This document shows, one piece after another, positions 32,615 through 44,658 of a DNA stretch of 64,000 nt. Within the stretch, counting starts at the first letter, position 1. Every line of letters starts with the position of its first letter. The translations under genes and the position numbers were made by a program. This DNA is from Polytrichum commune (taxonomy: Eukaryota > Streptophyta > Polytrichopsida > Polytrichales > Polytrichaceae). The notes beneath the pieces were generated by a model, which worked only from the letters and a program-made list of their open reading frames with translations, searched no databases and had not been told where the DNA came from. The DNA is taken from contig OX485806.1 in assembly GCA_950295325.1 (NCBI GenBank), forward strand, positions 13,642,001 to 13,706,000, written 5' to 3'.

Positions 32615-32832
32615 CACCAAATATGATATTTAGTGTCACTTATTAATTGGAATTACGTAATGCTATCTCTCTTTACTTTATACTTCATGTTGTACCAACA
32701 AATGCTAAATTGGTTGTTTGGCCATTATAGAACGTCATCAACTTTACTTGGTAAAATATTACATCAACCGTAAAAATATATAGCATTATGTAACTCCAAA
32801 CAGTTAAATGATGCTAAATATCATATTTAGTG
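32615..32832. mobile_element. MITE of the CACTAAAT-palindrome group, short family
   Basis: 218 bp. The left end CACCAAATATGATATTTAGTG and right end TAAATATCATATTTAGTG are palindromic. Inside, GGAATTACGTAATGCTAT is mirrored by ATAGCATTATGTAACTCC. The interior is shared with 47991-48208, about 48817-48990 and about 57690-57875. Flanks GATA and TATC extend the inverted symmetry. Confidence 0.65.
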
Positions 32833-33867
32833 TAGTATCACTACCAAATTATGACTTTTAAGTAATTATCATGTGTCAATGAAAAAATTATGCAAATCTA
32901 TTATTGTGGTAGACTTACATATACTCTAGTGATTCTGGTCAATTGCCTAGGACTCATATGTTTGTAGTGTGAGGGCACATGTTCTCTTGGTCTATTATAG
33001 ATTAATATCTTGGGCCATCCTTGCACCTTCCGCTCAACATGTCGTTGTCGATGGCCATCCATTTTAGAAATTTAGAATGGCAACTGTGCCAATGCCCATG
33101 TGTTGTCGCAATTTCAACATTTCATAATGTACAATAGATTGGACATTATTGTCTTCTTTCAGCGCTTTTCTACTAACCTGCATATGTTGAAGGGCGTGTT
33201 TTTCATGTCTCCATGCCAGGTGGATTGTGTCACCCACTCTGACCATTATGGCCAATGGATTGGATCAAGAATTATCTCATTTGCTTGGCAATTGCGGGTT
33301 ACAAAAGATTATCATTTCAAGTTTTTGGATCATGTTGAAATGCAAAGGTTAAAGGAAATTAAAGTCAAGAAACATGCGAAAGTGAGACAAGGTTGGAGCG
33401 TAGATTTTGTTTCTATTTAAACAATCACATAGACCCTTCTAATTATGTTTAACTATTGAACTTATAATGTTGTCTATATTTTGAGCACACTGTAGTCCAA
33501 TCTCTTTGTCATAGTTGTCTTTTTGGTATCCATTCTTCACTACAAGCCTTGCCTTATAACACTCAAATGTAAGTGTTTGATTAAGCATGTGATCACATAA
33601 GGCCCACATTTATCTTACTATAGATGGAAACAAGAGAAACTGCACCAAGCTATCTAGCAATGCTGAGTCCTTTGATATGCTAGGATTGTGTGGGTTGAAG
33701 CCCTTAATAAAGCTAAAAATGGGGAAATAGCATGCGGACAAAGATTTTCTTCATTTATACTTACTCCATCTAGAGCCGATGTTTACACACACATATATAT
33801 GTATGTTTTGATTTTTTTATCCTGGATCAAGATTTGTACCATTAGATTCATTCTTGCCTTTCTTTTA
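32833..33867. other. Gene-free DNA with dispersed repeats
   Basis: A weak copy of the 17672-type foldback lies near 32865-32960. From about 33290 the sequence parallels 12880-13030, followed by a minus-strand copy of the high-copy repeat (33480-33565). The 106-codon frame at 33100-33420 is not conserved in the parallel copy and is not called. Confidence 0.45.
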
Positions 33868-34914
33868 GGGGATCGCTATTTCCACACCTTTTTTGGCTAG
33901 ATTCACACCTTTTTGCCGGTTCGGTTGCCGTGTCACTAAGGCGCTATATATGAGATTCTTCATGGTGTATCCGGACCGTTGATCCACCAAGGCCCATCCA
34001 AGGGCCTCAATGATCCTAGGTGGCGGTGGGGTGGGGGGCGGGGGTGGTGCTTGCCACCAAGGCGGGGTGGGGCCGTGGGCCTCATGTCTTTTTTGGGGAA
34101 GCCGGATTTAGGGTGGTGTCGGGCCTAGTGGCTAGGCGGGCCCAGTGGCTAGGCCTACTTACTACATAACTAGTTGGTTAGCCTTACTCTACTTACTAAA
34201 TGACTAGTTGGTTAGCCTTACTCTACTTACTAAATGACTAGTTGGTTCCCCTTACTCTACTTACTAAATGACTAGTTGGTTACCCTTTCCTCTACTTACT
34301 AAATGACTAGTTGTTAGGGATGATACATAGATTATGTAATGTAGGTGACACTAAGTAGGATAGTGTAATATTATTATATCTCAACACTTATAGGTGTCCA
34401 TACCTAACTTCAAGTAATAAGTAATAACCAACTATTATTACTATTAAGTAATAAGTAAGGGTAACCAACTAGTTATTTAGTAAGTAGAGTAAGGGTAACC
34501 AACTAGTCATTTAGTAAGTAGAGTAAGGGTAAACAACTAGTCATTTAGTAAGTAGAGTAAGGCTAACCAACTAGTCATTTAGTAAGTAGAGTAAGGCTAA
34601 CCAACTAGTTATATAATAAGTAGGCCTAACCACTGGGCCCGCCTAGCCACTAGGCCCGACACCACCCTAAATCCGGCCTCCCCAAAAAAGACATGAGTGA
34701 GGCCCACGGCCCCACCCCGCCTTGGTGGCAAGCACCACCCCCGCCCCCCACCCCACCGCCACCTAGGATCATTGAGGCCCTTGGATGGGCCTTGGTGGAT
34801 CAACGGTCCGGATACACCATGAAGAATCTCATATATAGCGCCTCAGTGACACGGCAACCGAACCGGCAAAAAGGTGTGAATCTAGCCAAAAAAGGTGTGG
34901 AAATAGCGATCCCC
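33868..34914. mobile_element. Foldback element with tandem-repeat arms and 8-bp duplication
   Basis: 1047 bp. The ends are inverted (GGGGATCGCTATTTCCACAC and GTGTGGAAATAGCGATCCCC) and flanked by an exact 8-bp duplication TTCTTTTA (33860-33867 and 34915-34922). Each arm runs about 440 bp with a very GC-rich half (GGTGGGGTGGGGGGCGGGGG on the left) and then about five ~33-bp tandem units containing CTTACTAAATGACTAGTTGGTTA, mirrored in the right arm. The loop (about 34320-34470) holds TAAGTAATAA repeats. An 8-bp duplication fits hAT; long tandem-containing arms fit classical foldback elements. No coding content: the open frames in the arms are mirror images. Confidence 0.87.
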
Positions 34915-35113
34915 TTCTTTTAAGTTCTTACCGTGATGTGCAAAATACTAAGTTCACAATGATATGCATACCTTCGTAAGGTGGCATATCACTCAATAAA
35001 TTTGTATTCTAATCCTAGATCTTGCCACCCCATGTTATTAATCTAGCTGGGTCTAACTCCAATATCTTTTAAATACTAAGTCCCAATGTGTTGGCTCCAA
35101 TTAATCATGCTTA

Positions 35114-35558
35114 GGGGTGGTTTACACTATGGACCATGAAGTCGTCCCACGTAAGAGGCCTATTTTGCGTGGGACGACTTCATGGGACGACTTCCATGGT
35201 CCGAGTTACTAAAATATTAGTTTTCATGGTTCATGGGCCCTTCACTAGGTGTAAACCGAATGTGGACCATGAAGAATGACCATGCACCAAAAAGGCTTAA
35301 AACGGCATTTTTCTGACATGGGCCCTTGCTCTTTTTCCCGGACCACCTCTTTTGCTTGTCCCAACGGAAAACCCGTTGGACCATGGCAGTGGATAGAGTA
35401 GGCTTAAAAAATAATATTTTGTGGACCTCAACCTCCGTGGTCACTCTGCCATTTTTTCCTTGGTGTAAACCCAAGTCGTCCCGGGACGACTTCAACGTCC
35501 AATCACATCGCTTAGACAGCCGTGGGACGACTTCATGGTCCATAGTGTAAACCGCCCC
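35114..35558. mobile_element. Tourist-like MITE with TTA duplication
   Basis: 445 bp with ends GGGGTGGTTTACACTATGG and CCATAGTGTAAACCGCCCC and an exact TTA duplication (35111-35113, 35559-35561). Subterminal words such as GTCGTCCCACG/CGTGGGACGAC and GACCATGAAG occur repeatedly in both orientations. Open frames crossing it are not genes. Confidence 0.88.
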
Positions 35559-35614
35559 TTAGACGTCATACTCTTTTTGACGTTGTTTGGTTTCACCATG
35601 TTCACCCCATATAA

Positions 35615-36119
35615 GGGCCACTTCACACACAAGACTCAAGGCCTAAAGGTCTAAAGAAGATTTTTAGGATGAAAAGTCTACATGGAGTCCTACATGACAG
35701 ACTATGGATAAAGTTTCATAGTCTCCCAGAATTTGCGTCATGTCCACCTCCAAGAGGTGGGTCTGACGCAAATTCTAGGAGACCATGATTTTTCTAGTAT
35801 TTTCTCAACATGACAAATTTCAGGACAGATTGCAAGGCAGATTTCAAAACAGATTCTAGGACAGACAAACACCACCAAGTTATTTTCTTAAATTGATAGA
35901 GTTTAAGACATATTATATTAAACCAAATCCTCTTCTCTTTTCCCCAAACAAAATATGCAATGGTCCCGCAACATGGTCCATTCTCACTTCACACTATGCT
36001 TGAGGGCCCGTGACTACATTAAACGGCTTTCCCAACACCCATGGTACGGCCTTTGGATGAGAGTCAAGGGTCCTCACCATTACAAGGTCACGGCTCTTGG
36101 CTCATGTGTGAAGTGGCCC
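35615..36119. mobile_element. Tourist-like MITE, GGGCCACTTCACACA family
   Basis: 505 bp with ends GGGCCACTTCACACACAAG and CATGTGTGAAGTGGCCC and an exact TAA duplication (35612-35614, 36120-36122). Begins only 53 bp after the previous Tourist-like element. Inside, CAGATTCTAGGACAGA-type repeats occur near 35822-35868. Confidence 0.88.
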
Positions 36120-36197
36120 TAAGAGTTGCCCCTTTCTTTGTTTCGGGCCCGATGGCCTTCTATGGTTTTTGGCAGTGAAATAGATTGTTCTTTTGTC

Positions 36198-36198
<1 letters not shown>

Positions 36199-36240
<42 letters not shown>

Positions 36241-36247
36241 AAAAAAA
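36199..36247 (+). repeat. C32-A17 homopolymer block
   Basis: Thirty-two C followed directly by seventeen A. Such runs are prone to sequencing and assembly length error. Confidence 0.9.
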
Positions 36248-39240
36248 GAAAATGGCAACAAAAAAGCCCACATATACCAAGTTACTCCTACAACCCAACT
36301 ACTCTCATACACCCATTTACAATATAGAGGTAAAGAGAACTCATTCATCCTTTCACTAAAATCCCGATCAACCATCAATGACGTCCGCAATATCATCAAG
36401 GACTTGCATGTGGCCTACCCTACCATCCTAGGGTTGGCTCAAGAAATTAATAAAAGAAACAAAAAGGATAGAAGAATTTTTAGGGTTTAGGGTTTAGAGG
36501 AATTGCATAGCCACACTGATTAAGATAAGTAGTGTGGGTGTTCTTACTTCTTATTTAGGCCACTATTCTTTTTGTCTTTTTTCTTTTACCAAGTTTTCTA
36601 TTGGTGCTACAATGTGTACACTATCATGTCTAATTGTGTTGCATTTGGTAAAACCTAGTAGAGATTGAATAGCCATGAGGAGATTGTCACATGCTCAATT
36701 GGACATCTACATGTTTGAGTGGTACATGGCAAGGTTTGTAGTTAAGACTGGACATCAAAAAATCCATGTGTTTTGATGAGATTGGACAATTTGGTCACTA
36801 TATAAGGTGGATGGGTCACTTAGATGATAACATTTTTTGACGAGCCCACTGCTTTTAGAATACGAAATACGCAATTAGTGCACAATGGTTAGCAATCCAA
36901 ATCGATGTTGTAGGTTGTAGTTAGTATGAATATTTTATGGGATCCTATTCAACATCAAAGTGAAGATTCTTGTGCTCTTTAAATGGATATATAGCACCCC
37001 CTCCCATGCCCCCTAATTTGGGCCTTGAACGGTTGTCACTTTTTTAGCACGTACTCCAACTCTCTTTTAAGCACATGTCTTTTTAATATCTGCTCTTGGA
37101 ACCACACCTAACCACGTACCACCTACATATAGGTGTCCAATAGTCCACATAAGATCATCAGTAGTCGAATTAGGCACGTCTACCCTAGACACCATTCTAG
37201 ATTCAATTATCAACACTATCGGGAGGGCTCATATGATCACTTCAAAAGAAAGAGATTTTTGACTTATGATAACTTTTACATCTCCCAATTGATACTACTC
37301 CAACGTTGAAACTAAAAATGTCACAATGACTAAGGTAGAAATACCATAAGCGGTTAAGCACCCTCTAGCCGTGCACTAGATCGCCGTCATAATGGTGAAG
37401 TGTCATTTCTAAAACGGATCATGGCTCGGTGGCAACTTCAATGCGTGCACACTTAGTGTAGCCAATGGGAGTCAGGTGTTAATGTACTCATGAGGTAACC
37501 GATTTAGGCGATGTTCTGTATGGAAATGCGGATTACCGTGTTCGGTGCAGGAAGAATCTAGTGAACGAGTAGGGGGTTTGACAACTTTTCACTTTGAAAA
37601 TTTGTAGCATTTTTGGTACAAGACATAAAAATATAAAACAACTTGCATTCTTCATGAATCCTTCTCGTCTATCTTGGAAAATTATCTCATGATTGTCAGA
37701 CCATATCTTCAATGCAAATCACCTTATTTTCACGGGTTATGGTATTTCTACCTTAACCAAATAAGACAATTCTTGATTTGATCCAACAGTCAGAATTGTT
37801 TGTGGAGTTTGTAGCCATAATATACCTTAAAGTTAAAAGTACATGATAAGAGGTTAGAGCTATCAGGGGCCATATATATATATCCGGATTGTGTTGTCGG
37901 GTGGGAGATTGTCAGTAAACATGCCGACATTAATGAGGATTAGGCACATGGATGGAACTCGTAGTTGCAATTGCTTGCTATTAGTCAAGATGTTCAAAAT
38001 CTGGAAATGATGAACAACATTTGTGTCAAAATATAGTTCGCCAACCTCTCTAACTTTGTACCTGCTGAAGTATAGATACATCACGTAATTGGAATTGAAG
38101 CATAAACAATCGACCACAACAATTTTCACAATGAAGTAAGGAGAAAGGTCAAGGCATAACATTACACAAAAGGCTTCTTTTTTCCACCCATCACAAGCAA
38201 AAAGAAAGGCATATAAAGTCTAAAATTAATCTTGCCCATTGAAAGAAAAGCAAAAATGAAAAAATGCCCGTAACATGGAAGGCCCAAAAAAATAAAAAAT
38301 AAAAAATCAACATGTCAAAAGAGAGCCCCCTTCAACCATTGCCTACCAACCATATCCTATATCTATGGGAAGATGATGCTCTATCTCATATTATATAAGT
38401 CACGTTTCGATATCACGTTGACTTAGGAGATATGAGTTAACTTCTACATATGTAGATTTTAGCACCTTGTTTTCAAACAAGTTTTACCTGCGATCTCTTG
38501 ACACACCCCTCGCCTATCAAATCCTATCTCTAGGAACAAAATGTTTTTTTGGAGTTGAATTTGTTGACTTCTATGGAATTTCTCATCTTCCTTAGGCACA
38601 GTGGTTCCATCACTAGTTAACTATTTAGTTAGTAAACAATTATTTGCCCCAAAGTTGCATCAGATGTGGGTGTGTGCGTGTCTTTCTACAGTGATATACA
38701 TAGTATCTATTACATAGTAAAAATTGGTAACCAAATTTGATGATTTGTTTTTTAATAAAACATACCATTTCTAACTAGAATGACGCAACATTGAACTAAA
38801 AAAATTACTACAAAAATGAAGATGACTAAAAATTTCAAAAAAATATACAAAAGATATTATCAATGGTTATGTGTATGTAGAAAAAATATCATAATTTAAA
38901 AATTATCTATGGCATGTAATATAGGGTAGCAAACTTTTATCGCACGTGGCTATGAAATGTAAGGGGGTGTGATCACCCCGTGCTCTAGGCTATGCAAATC
39001 TTGAACTTATTTTCAATGTATTCTTTACGTTTGGATAATTGAATTGTGAATAATATGCAAGGAAAAATTGTACTTTGTATTATCTTGCTTAGAAAAATAA
39101 TACCCTAAATTTTTTTATAGTGTTCTGGACATCAATTTGTGTTATTTTTCATAGAAGTTTTTTAGTTTTCATTTCTGTACACTTTAATCAATCAAGGATT
39201 GGTTTGTACAAATTGTATCACCAACTCAAGTGAATAAGCT
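36248..39240. other. Gene-free DNA with two dispersed-repeat copies
   Basis: High-copy repeat copies lie at about 36700-36800 (plus) and 36840-37130 (the longer form). A two-unit TTTAGGG stretch is at 36478-36495. The 99-codon minus-strand frame at 37863-38162 is not recognised and has no support from a second copy. The rest is AT-rich with nothing seen. Confidence 0.4.
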
Positions 39241-40096
39241 ACTTCAAGTAGTGAACATTCACCTTCTGATGAGGATTTATTGGACTCCCAAAAAGTTCGA
39301 CAACTTCCACCCACAAGAGCTCAGGCACAAACATATGAATGGAAGTTAAGATCATCTTAGAAAATTGGTAGGAAATGGCTCATGCACACAAGACCACATG
39401 GTGGACCTACACATGGTTATATGACATGCTTTGCATGTGAGGAATTTCGTGTTAATTCACAATAGGGATTGGGAGCAAGTTGCAAAAGTATGCAAAAAGA
39501 ATCCATACGTGACCACGAGAAAAGCAATGATCACAAATTCATAGAGGCTAGATGGAAGGTTCATCATTTTCCTCCAACTTGTTCGATCTTTATTACTCGC
39601 CATGTAGGTGCAAGCAATTGTGGATAGCTTGAGCAAAAGGTTTCTTGATTTACTTGTTTCCAATAGACTAAAACAATTCAGTCTAAAGTATAATCTAAGT
39701 GATGAAGAAGCTTGTTTAACTATGTTAAAGCAATGGTTGGAGAGATTAATCATAATTTTTTGGATTGACAATGGTTGAAAGCAATGCAAATAAAGCGGAG
39801 TTGCTTGAGTTTGTAGAAACTTTGAGGCATGAATGTGAAAACAAATAATTATAACATACATGGTAGTTTTGTGGGAGCATCAACAAACTGGCCACATCTC
39901 ATAAAAGTTTGGCAAATAATACTTGCCATTCCCTCAAGTGTTGCAAGTTGTGGAAAGGGATTTTCATGACAAAATGCTATCAAGAGTTGCTTGCAATCTT
40001 CATTGAAGTTGGACACTTTTGATGCTTTGACACAAATATCATTATGCACATAGAGTTGGAGAATACTACTAGAGGGCAATATTTGAGTTATGAAGC
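39241..40096 (+). pseudogene. Decayed hAT transposase
   Basis: Read in one frame with scattered stops, 39241-39560 gives a Ser/Glu-rich leader, then a zinc-finger-like segment: HGYMTCFACEEF ... SIRDHEKSNDHKF, the CxxC...HxxSxxH pattern at the N-terminus of ZNF862/KIAA1586-like hAT proteins. Further on, 39889-40045 gives WPHLIKVWQIILAIPSSVAS, CGKGFS, then NAIKSCLQSSLKLDTFDALT, which matches the hAT C-terminal dimerisation domain very well. The DDE-like core between them is almost entirely missing (only about 300 bp separate the two parts), and at least four stops interrupt the frames. It cannot be functional. The adjoining repeat 40205-40817 may be its 3' non-coding end. Open frames on the opposite strand here are shadows. 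Confidence 0.75.
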
Positions 40097-40204
40097 AACA
40101 TGAAGTATTGGAGAGTTCTTAGTTTGGACTAAATTTTGTGAGAAGTTCAAATTTCTCTAGATTTATATTTATTGGAAAATGATTTGATCTTCAATTTGTG
40201 TGAA

Positions 40205-40817
40205 GGGTGCAAGCACAGTCAAGTACACAACTCCATTACCCTACAAAGGTTTAAGTGAAAGTGATTCAAAACTATATACTAACTTTGAATTTTGTGAAGG
40301 AAAATCAATAAACATTCAAAAAACACATTAATTTACAAAGTCAAGCAATTTATGTTGACAGAAAAGAATTCAAGAAAATTCTACATATTTTATAAGATTG
40401 TGCACGTAGTGTGCAAGTAGATATGTTGAACACGTAATTGTCTCTTTTTTTTTTAAAAAAAACATGGTAGAATTACGTTAAATTGATGTTTTCCTACAAA
40501 ATTTTGTAATGGTGACCTCAAGTTTATAATGAACCCAAGGAATATGGGGAAAAAAAAATCCATCTTCAAAATATTTAAGTTCATGATATCTACGTCCTAA
40601 ACTAGATTTAGCCATTATCTTTTGAGCAATACTTTTAATAATAACTTTTGAAGATCTCATGTTAATATTCTATATTTGAGTACCTAACACAACAATAGAG
40701 TGTGCCATGAAAACAAAATCCAATTTAAACAACACTTTGCTACTATTTTAAGGCATTTGACCCAAAAAATTATGGTTTTAGTGTACCAGAGCACTTTTCC
40801 ATATACTTGGCCGTGTT
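40205..40817. repeat. Dispersed repeat, copy 2 (pairs with 150-720)
   Basis: Same orientation and order of blocks as 150-720, with moderate divergence and small indels. It begins about 110 bp after the hAT transposase remnant. Confidence 0.6.
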
Positions 40818-42235
40818 GGCTCATTACAAGTTTAACATTTTCTCAACCCGTCATTTGAAATGTAGTTTTGGATGTTATCCATCACATTGAAAGGCCGAAA
40901 AAAAGTAACCCATCAAATGAAATGAAGGTGCATTCGTAAAAAAATAGCACTAATTACACAACTTATTGGCTACCTTCCATGGGACCAAATATAGAATGAG
41001 CATACATTCCCTTTGATTCCAAGATGCACCAATTATGGGGAATATTTAGGATATGTACTTTGAACTTTTCGACAAGCAGTTGTAAATTATCAAAGTTTTC
41101 TAATCGTAACCTCTTTCTTTGGAAGGAGACCATCATGATGTAGATGCTTAGTAATGTTATGGAACCAACCAAGAGAGCCGTAAGTTATAACATTGCTAAG
41201 TCTCATATTCCCTCACCCTATGTAGGAGAATAATGTAGTCAAGGTCCAGGAATAAAAAGGATGCGATACTCAAAAAAATACAGCCTAAGTCTTAGTGCCA
41301 TGGCAAGGTTTTCATGTTTAATTTAGCAAGTGTGAGGGAGCATGAGGCTTAGTAATGTTATGGAGAATTATGTGTCCACAAATGTTTTCAACGAGTTAAG
41401 TTAGGGCTTACCATATCAACATCATGAATTCTCCTCTTGTTGTAGCAACTCGGAGCATGTAACTATGTTTACACTAGTGACTGAGGGGCATCAAAAAAAA
41501 TGATCTAGGCTTTCATGTGGTCCTTGACATAATGTATAGGGACTTCTAGCGTTTCCACACTTGGAGCTACAACCAACCCACAACCTTTGAAGACAAACTA
41601 GCATGGTACACCCCACTCATAATTAAGCCCCTCTATGTATCTAAAAATGCCGTTGTCCACCAATTATATCATAGAGGCTCTCTCTTTCGGCTTACCACAT
41701 ATGGTGCATCGAAAGACTTTTGAGAGAGGAGCCTCTTTGACGTAATTGGTGGGCAATGAGAAGTTTGACATATTTGAACATTGGAGTTGGGAGGTACCAT
41801 GCAATCTTGCTATAAAAGAGCCAAAAGGCCAATGGTAGTGACCCTTTTTGCAACTCCATGAGTGGAGATGCTCTTAGACCAAAGGGAAAGGGGGCATGAT
41901 TTTTTAATGAAGAGCTGAAACGGGCGGTCTTTATTTTTATTTCGAGAAAACCCCAATTTGTTGCTTCTTCCAATCCTTCATCTTTGTTTTTAATTCTTGA
42001 ATCAAATGAAAAATCGCCTTCTTATTAGGATTTTAAAACAAGGAGGAGGGTTTAACATGGAGGAGGAGTTTAATAAATGGGCCTGGATTTGAGAAGATAA
42101 GAGTAGCTAGTTGGCACACATGGACCCTACCCTGAACCAAATCCCATCTACATTTGAACGGGTTTGTCCTTAATCCCACTAGAATCCAGTGGACGAGCGG
42201 CCTACATGAAAACTCACCCTTATCCACTCACTATT
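40818..42235. other. Gene-free DNA with MITE ends
   Basis: Contains a ~104-bp hairpin at 41653-41756, a weak high-copy repeat copy near 41505-41640, a lone GAGTGGAGATGCTCTTA motif near 41860-41877 typical of a MITE end, and a lone right end of the GGGTGAGTTTCC family at about 42175-42222. No gene. Confidence 0.4.
41653..41756. mobile_element. Small foldback hairpin
   Basis: The left arm TTGTCCACCAATTATATCAT, then AGAGGCTCTCTCTTT, pairs with the right arm GAGAGAGGAGCCTCTTTGACG, then TAATTGGTGGGCAA, across a ~20-base loop. A MITE remnant or small-RNA hairpin; no expression evidence. Confidence 0.5.
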
Positions 42236-43053
42236 GTAGTGTGCATGCATCATCATCATCATGCAACATAAACCTTGCGGCACTCACTCACACGAATGAG
42301 ATTTCCTTGAATATAATAATAATTCACCAAACCATGGGTGGCCTTATGGCCTCGGAGCGTACTTCACATCGGTAGCACTTGCTCAACTTCATTCATAAGA
42401 CCTTTGACAACCGGTACGGCTAAGAGAAAATTGGGAATAAATTTAAGCAGCAATTTCGAATCCAGAGGTAATTAATTAGGCATTTGTAAAGCGACACGTG
42501 GAACACCCTAAACCTCGTTTTTACAGAAGAAGTTGCACCTAATCTATCTTAAAGCTCATCTACTACATAATGTCTTTCCGTGAGCTTCTTGAGCTGCGGA
42601 TTCAGTCAAAATTCATTGGGCTCAGAACTTGAGGTATAGTTTCCCCATTGGCAGTTCCAACTTCGACGTGAGCCTCGGCTTCAACTTTACGCATGATTTA
42701 GTGTGTCAGTGTCTCAATCGATGTCCAGATGTTTTGAAAGCAAGTGGTGACGTGTTTATTTGCGAAACTTTTCTCACAAGATACCAAAGGAAACAAAACA
42801 AGGAAACGGTAGAACCGTGAGGCTCTGTCCTTTGCTATGAAATACTACAATTGTAGCTGATTACTTTGTTCATGCCAATCCATGGCTATTCACTATACCA
42901 AACCTTTCTTGGATTTTGTGCACCTTCTTCTCAAATACGGGTCAAGGATTGAAGCTACTCATTTATCACCCGAAATTCTTAAAATAAATAATCAAGAACT
43001 GCCGAAATAACTATAGTTAACTAGATTTCTTTCAATGTATTTTAGGGAGCACT

Positions 43054-43099
<46 letters not shown>

Positions 43100-43420
43100 A
43101 GTTAACATCCACATTACATAAAGTGGACCAAAAATAACAAGAACAAGAAACGTCCAAGTGTGAACACAAAGTGGTTAGGAAATTTGCTCTTGAAACAAAG
43201 AAGTTGATGCATAGTCTCTATCCTACAGACAGAGCCAACAAACATATGGTGCAAATAAGCCTAACCACCTACCTACCTACCTACCTACCTACCTAGTGCT
43301 TCGACCTGCAATAAAAATCAATCACGTTACAAGTAAAGGATCATAACGAGGGTGTTGTGTTGGGCCAAGTCTCTCCCATAAAGCTTATTTCAAAGTAAAT
43401 GGTTATATGTCATGCACTCA
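42236..43420. other. Gene-free DNA with microsatellites
   Basis: Holds (TA)n at 43056-43093 and (CTAC)7 at 43267-43295, and a short (CAT)n near 42248-42262. The 63-codon frame at 42629-42820 is not recognised. Confidence 0.5.
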
Positions 43421-43934
43421 GGGCCACTTCACACACAAGCCAAGAGCCGTGACCATGGAAGTGTGAGAGCCCAAAAGAATGTGTCGAAAGGCCATCCCAA
43501 CACGCCTCCAAAATCATGCAGTGTGGTTACGGATCTTCAAGTGTAGTGTGAAGTCATATTATGTGACCGGATCCCTAACCAAATGTTATTTCAGTGAATT
43601 TTCATTCATGCAGGTCCTCATCCATGATAAAATAGAATAAATCAACGGTTGTGGGCATTCAGAGTGCCATGATCTCCCAATGATTTTGTGTTAAGCCTAC
43701 CTCCAAGAGGTGGTGGTTTTTGAAAATAGTCCAAGTGACCATGGAACATGATCCATTCGATGCCATGTAGGAGGAATCCATGTAAAGTTTACATCCATCT
43801 TGCATTCACATACTCCATGGGTCTCTCAAGCGTAGTGTGAAGTAGCGAACTTGGACCGGCTCCGTCTTTTCCACCAATGAGAGTGCTTGGAGTGTAATGG
43901 TCACGGGCTCTCAGTCTCATGTGTGAAGTGGCCC
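43421..43934. mobile_element. Tourist-like MITE, GGGCCACTTCACACA family
   Basis: 514 bp with ends GGGCCACTTCACACACAAG and CATGTGTGAAGTGGCCC; flanks TCA and TCG are a near-duplication. It is very similar in reverse orientation to 23196-23692 (shared blocks around the GGAGGTGT and CATGATCC segments). Confidence 0.82.
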
Positions 43935-44212
43935 TCGTGTTACATGAGTTTAATTAATGTCATCCATCTTCAGATGTGATATAATATTTAACACGAGTTA
44001 ATTGCCATCGAGAATTTTGGCGCATAATCTCGTGTTAAAACAATCTTGCAGTTTTGTTTCTAAAGACTCCAAGTAGCACTATTGATGATGAAATTGGACT
44101 CTGCTAATTTATCAGAAGTTTGGTATTGGAGATAGCATGAGGCTGACATGGTCCATGCGGGTTCAGAATATTATATGCAGTCTCAAAATGTTATATACTA
44201 TGATACAATATA

Positions 44213-44658
44213 CAGTCTACCCTTTATAAATGTTAACCCTTGGGAGTGGATCAAAGTTAACATTTATAGAGGTGTTAACAGTTAACAATTATAAAATTAC
44301 TTTTTTGAGCAATATACAAATCTTAACATTTATAAATATAAGCAATTGTGAAGAGTCCTTGTGAGAGAATACCATTCATAAAATTACAAACCCAATCAAA
44401 ACTTTATTCAATATCAAGTTTACAAATCATGGTGAGAGAGAGAGGAATGTAACTGGATGTGTAGTTTTTATCATCCATATTATGGTTGTATTTCATTCGT
44501 TAACATTTATAGAGTCAAATTTACAAAGAAGGGAGTACCACTTTGTTAACAGTTAACACGTTTAACATTTATAGTGTGCAATATGTGGGGAGTAGAAGAA
44601 AGTTAACATTTAGAGAGGGTTAACACTTATAGGTGTAACATTTATAGAGGGTGGACTG
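44213..44658. mobile_element. pogo-like (Tc1/mariner) MITE with TA duplication
   Basis: 446 bp with ends CAGTCTACCCTTTATAAATG and its inverse (CATTTATAGAGGGTGGACTG-like), flanked by TA on both sides. CAGT...CCTCTATAAAT termini with a TA target are typical of plant pogo-like MITEs. GTTAACATTTATAGAGG-type words repeat throughout. A lone end of the same family sits at 8387-8426. Confidence 0.82.

Noticed and set aside
34150-34620. Regularly spaced ~33-bp repeats resembling a CRISPR array
   Set aside because: They are tandem units without unique spacers, mirrored in two arms of a foldback element in a plant nuclear genome.
34693-34923. 76-codon Pro-rich open frame
   Set aside because: Lies in the right arm of the foldback element and mirrors a frame in the left arm.
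36478-36495. Interstitial telomere repeat (TTTAGGG)n; similar bits near 45505 and 63422
   Set aside because: Only two to three units, often degenerate; common by chance or from repair and too short to be a telomere remnant.
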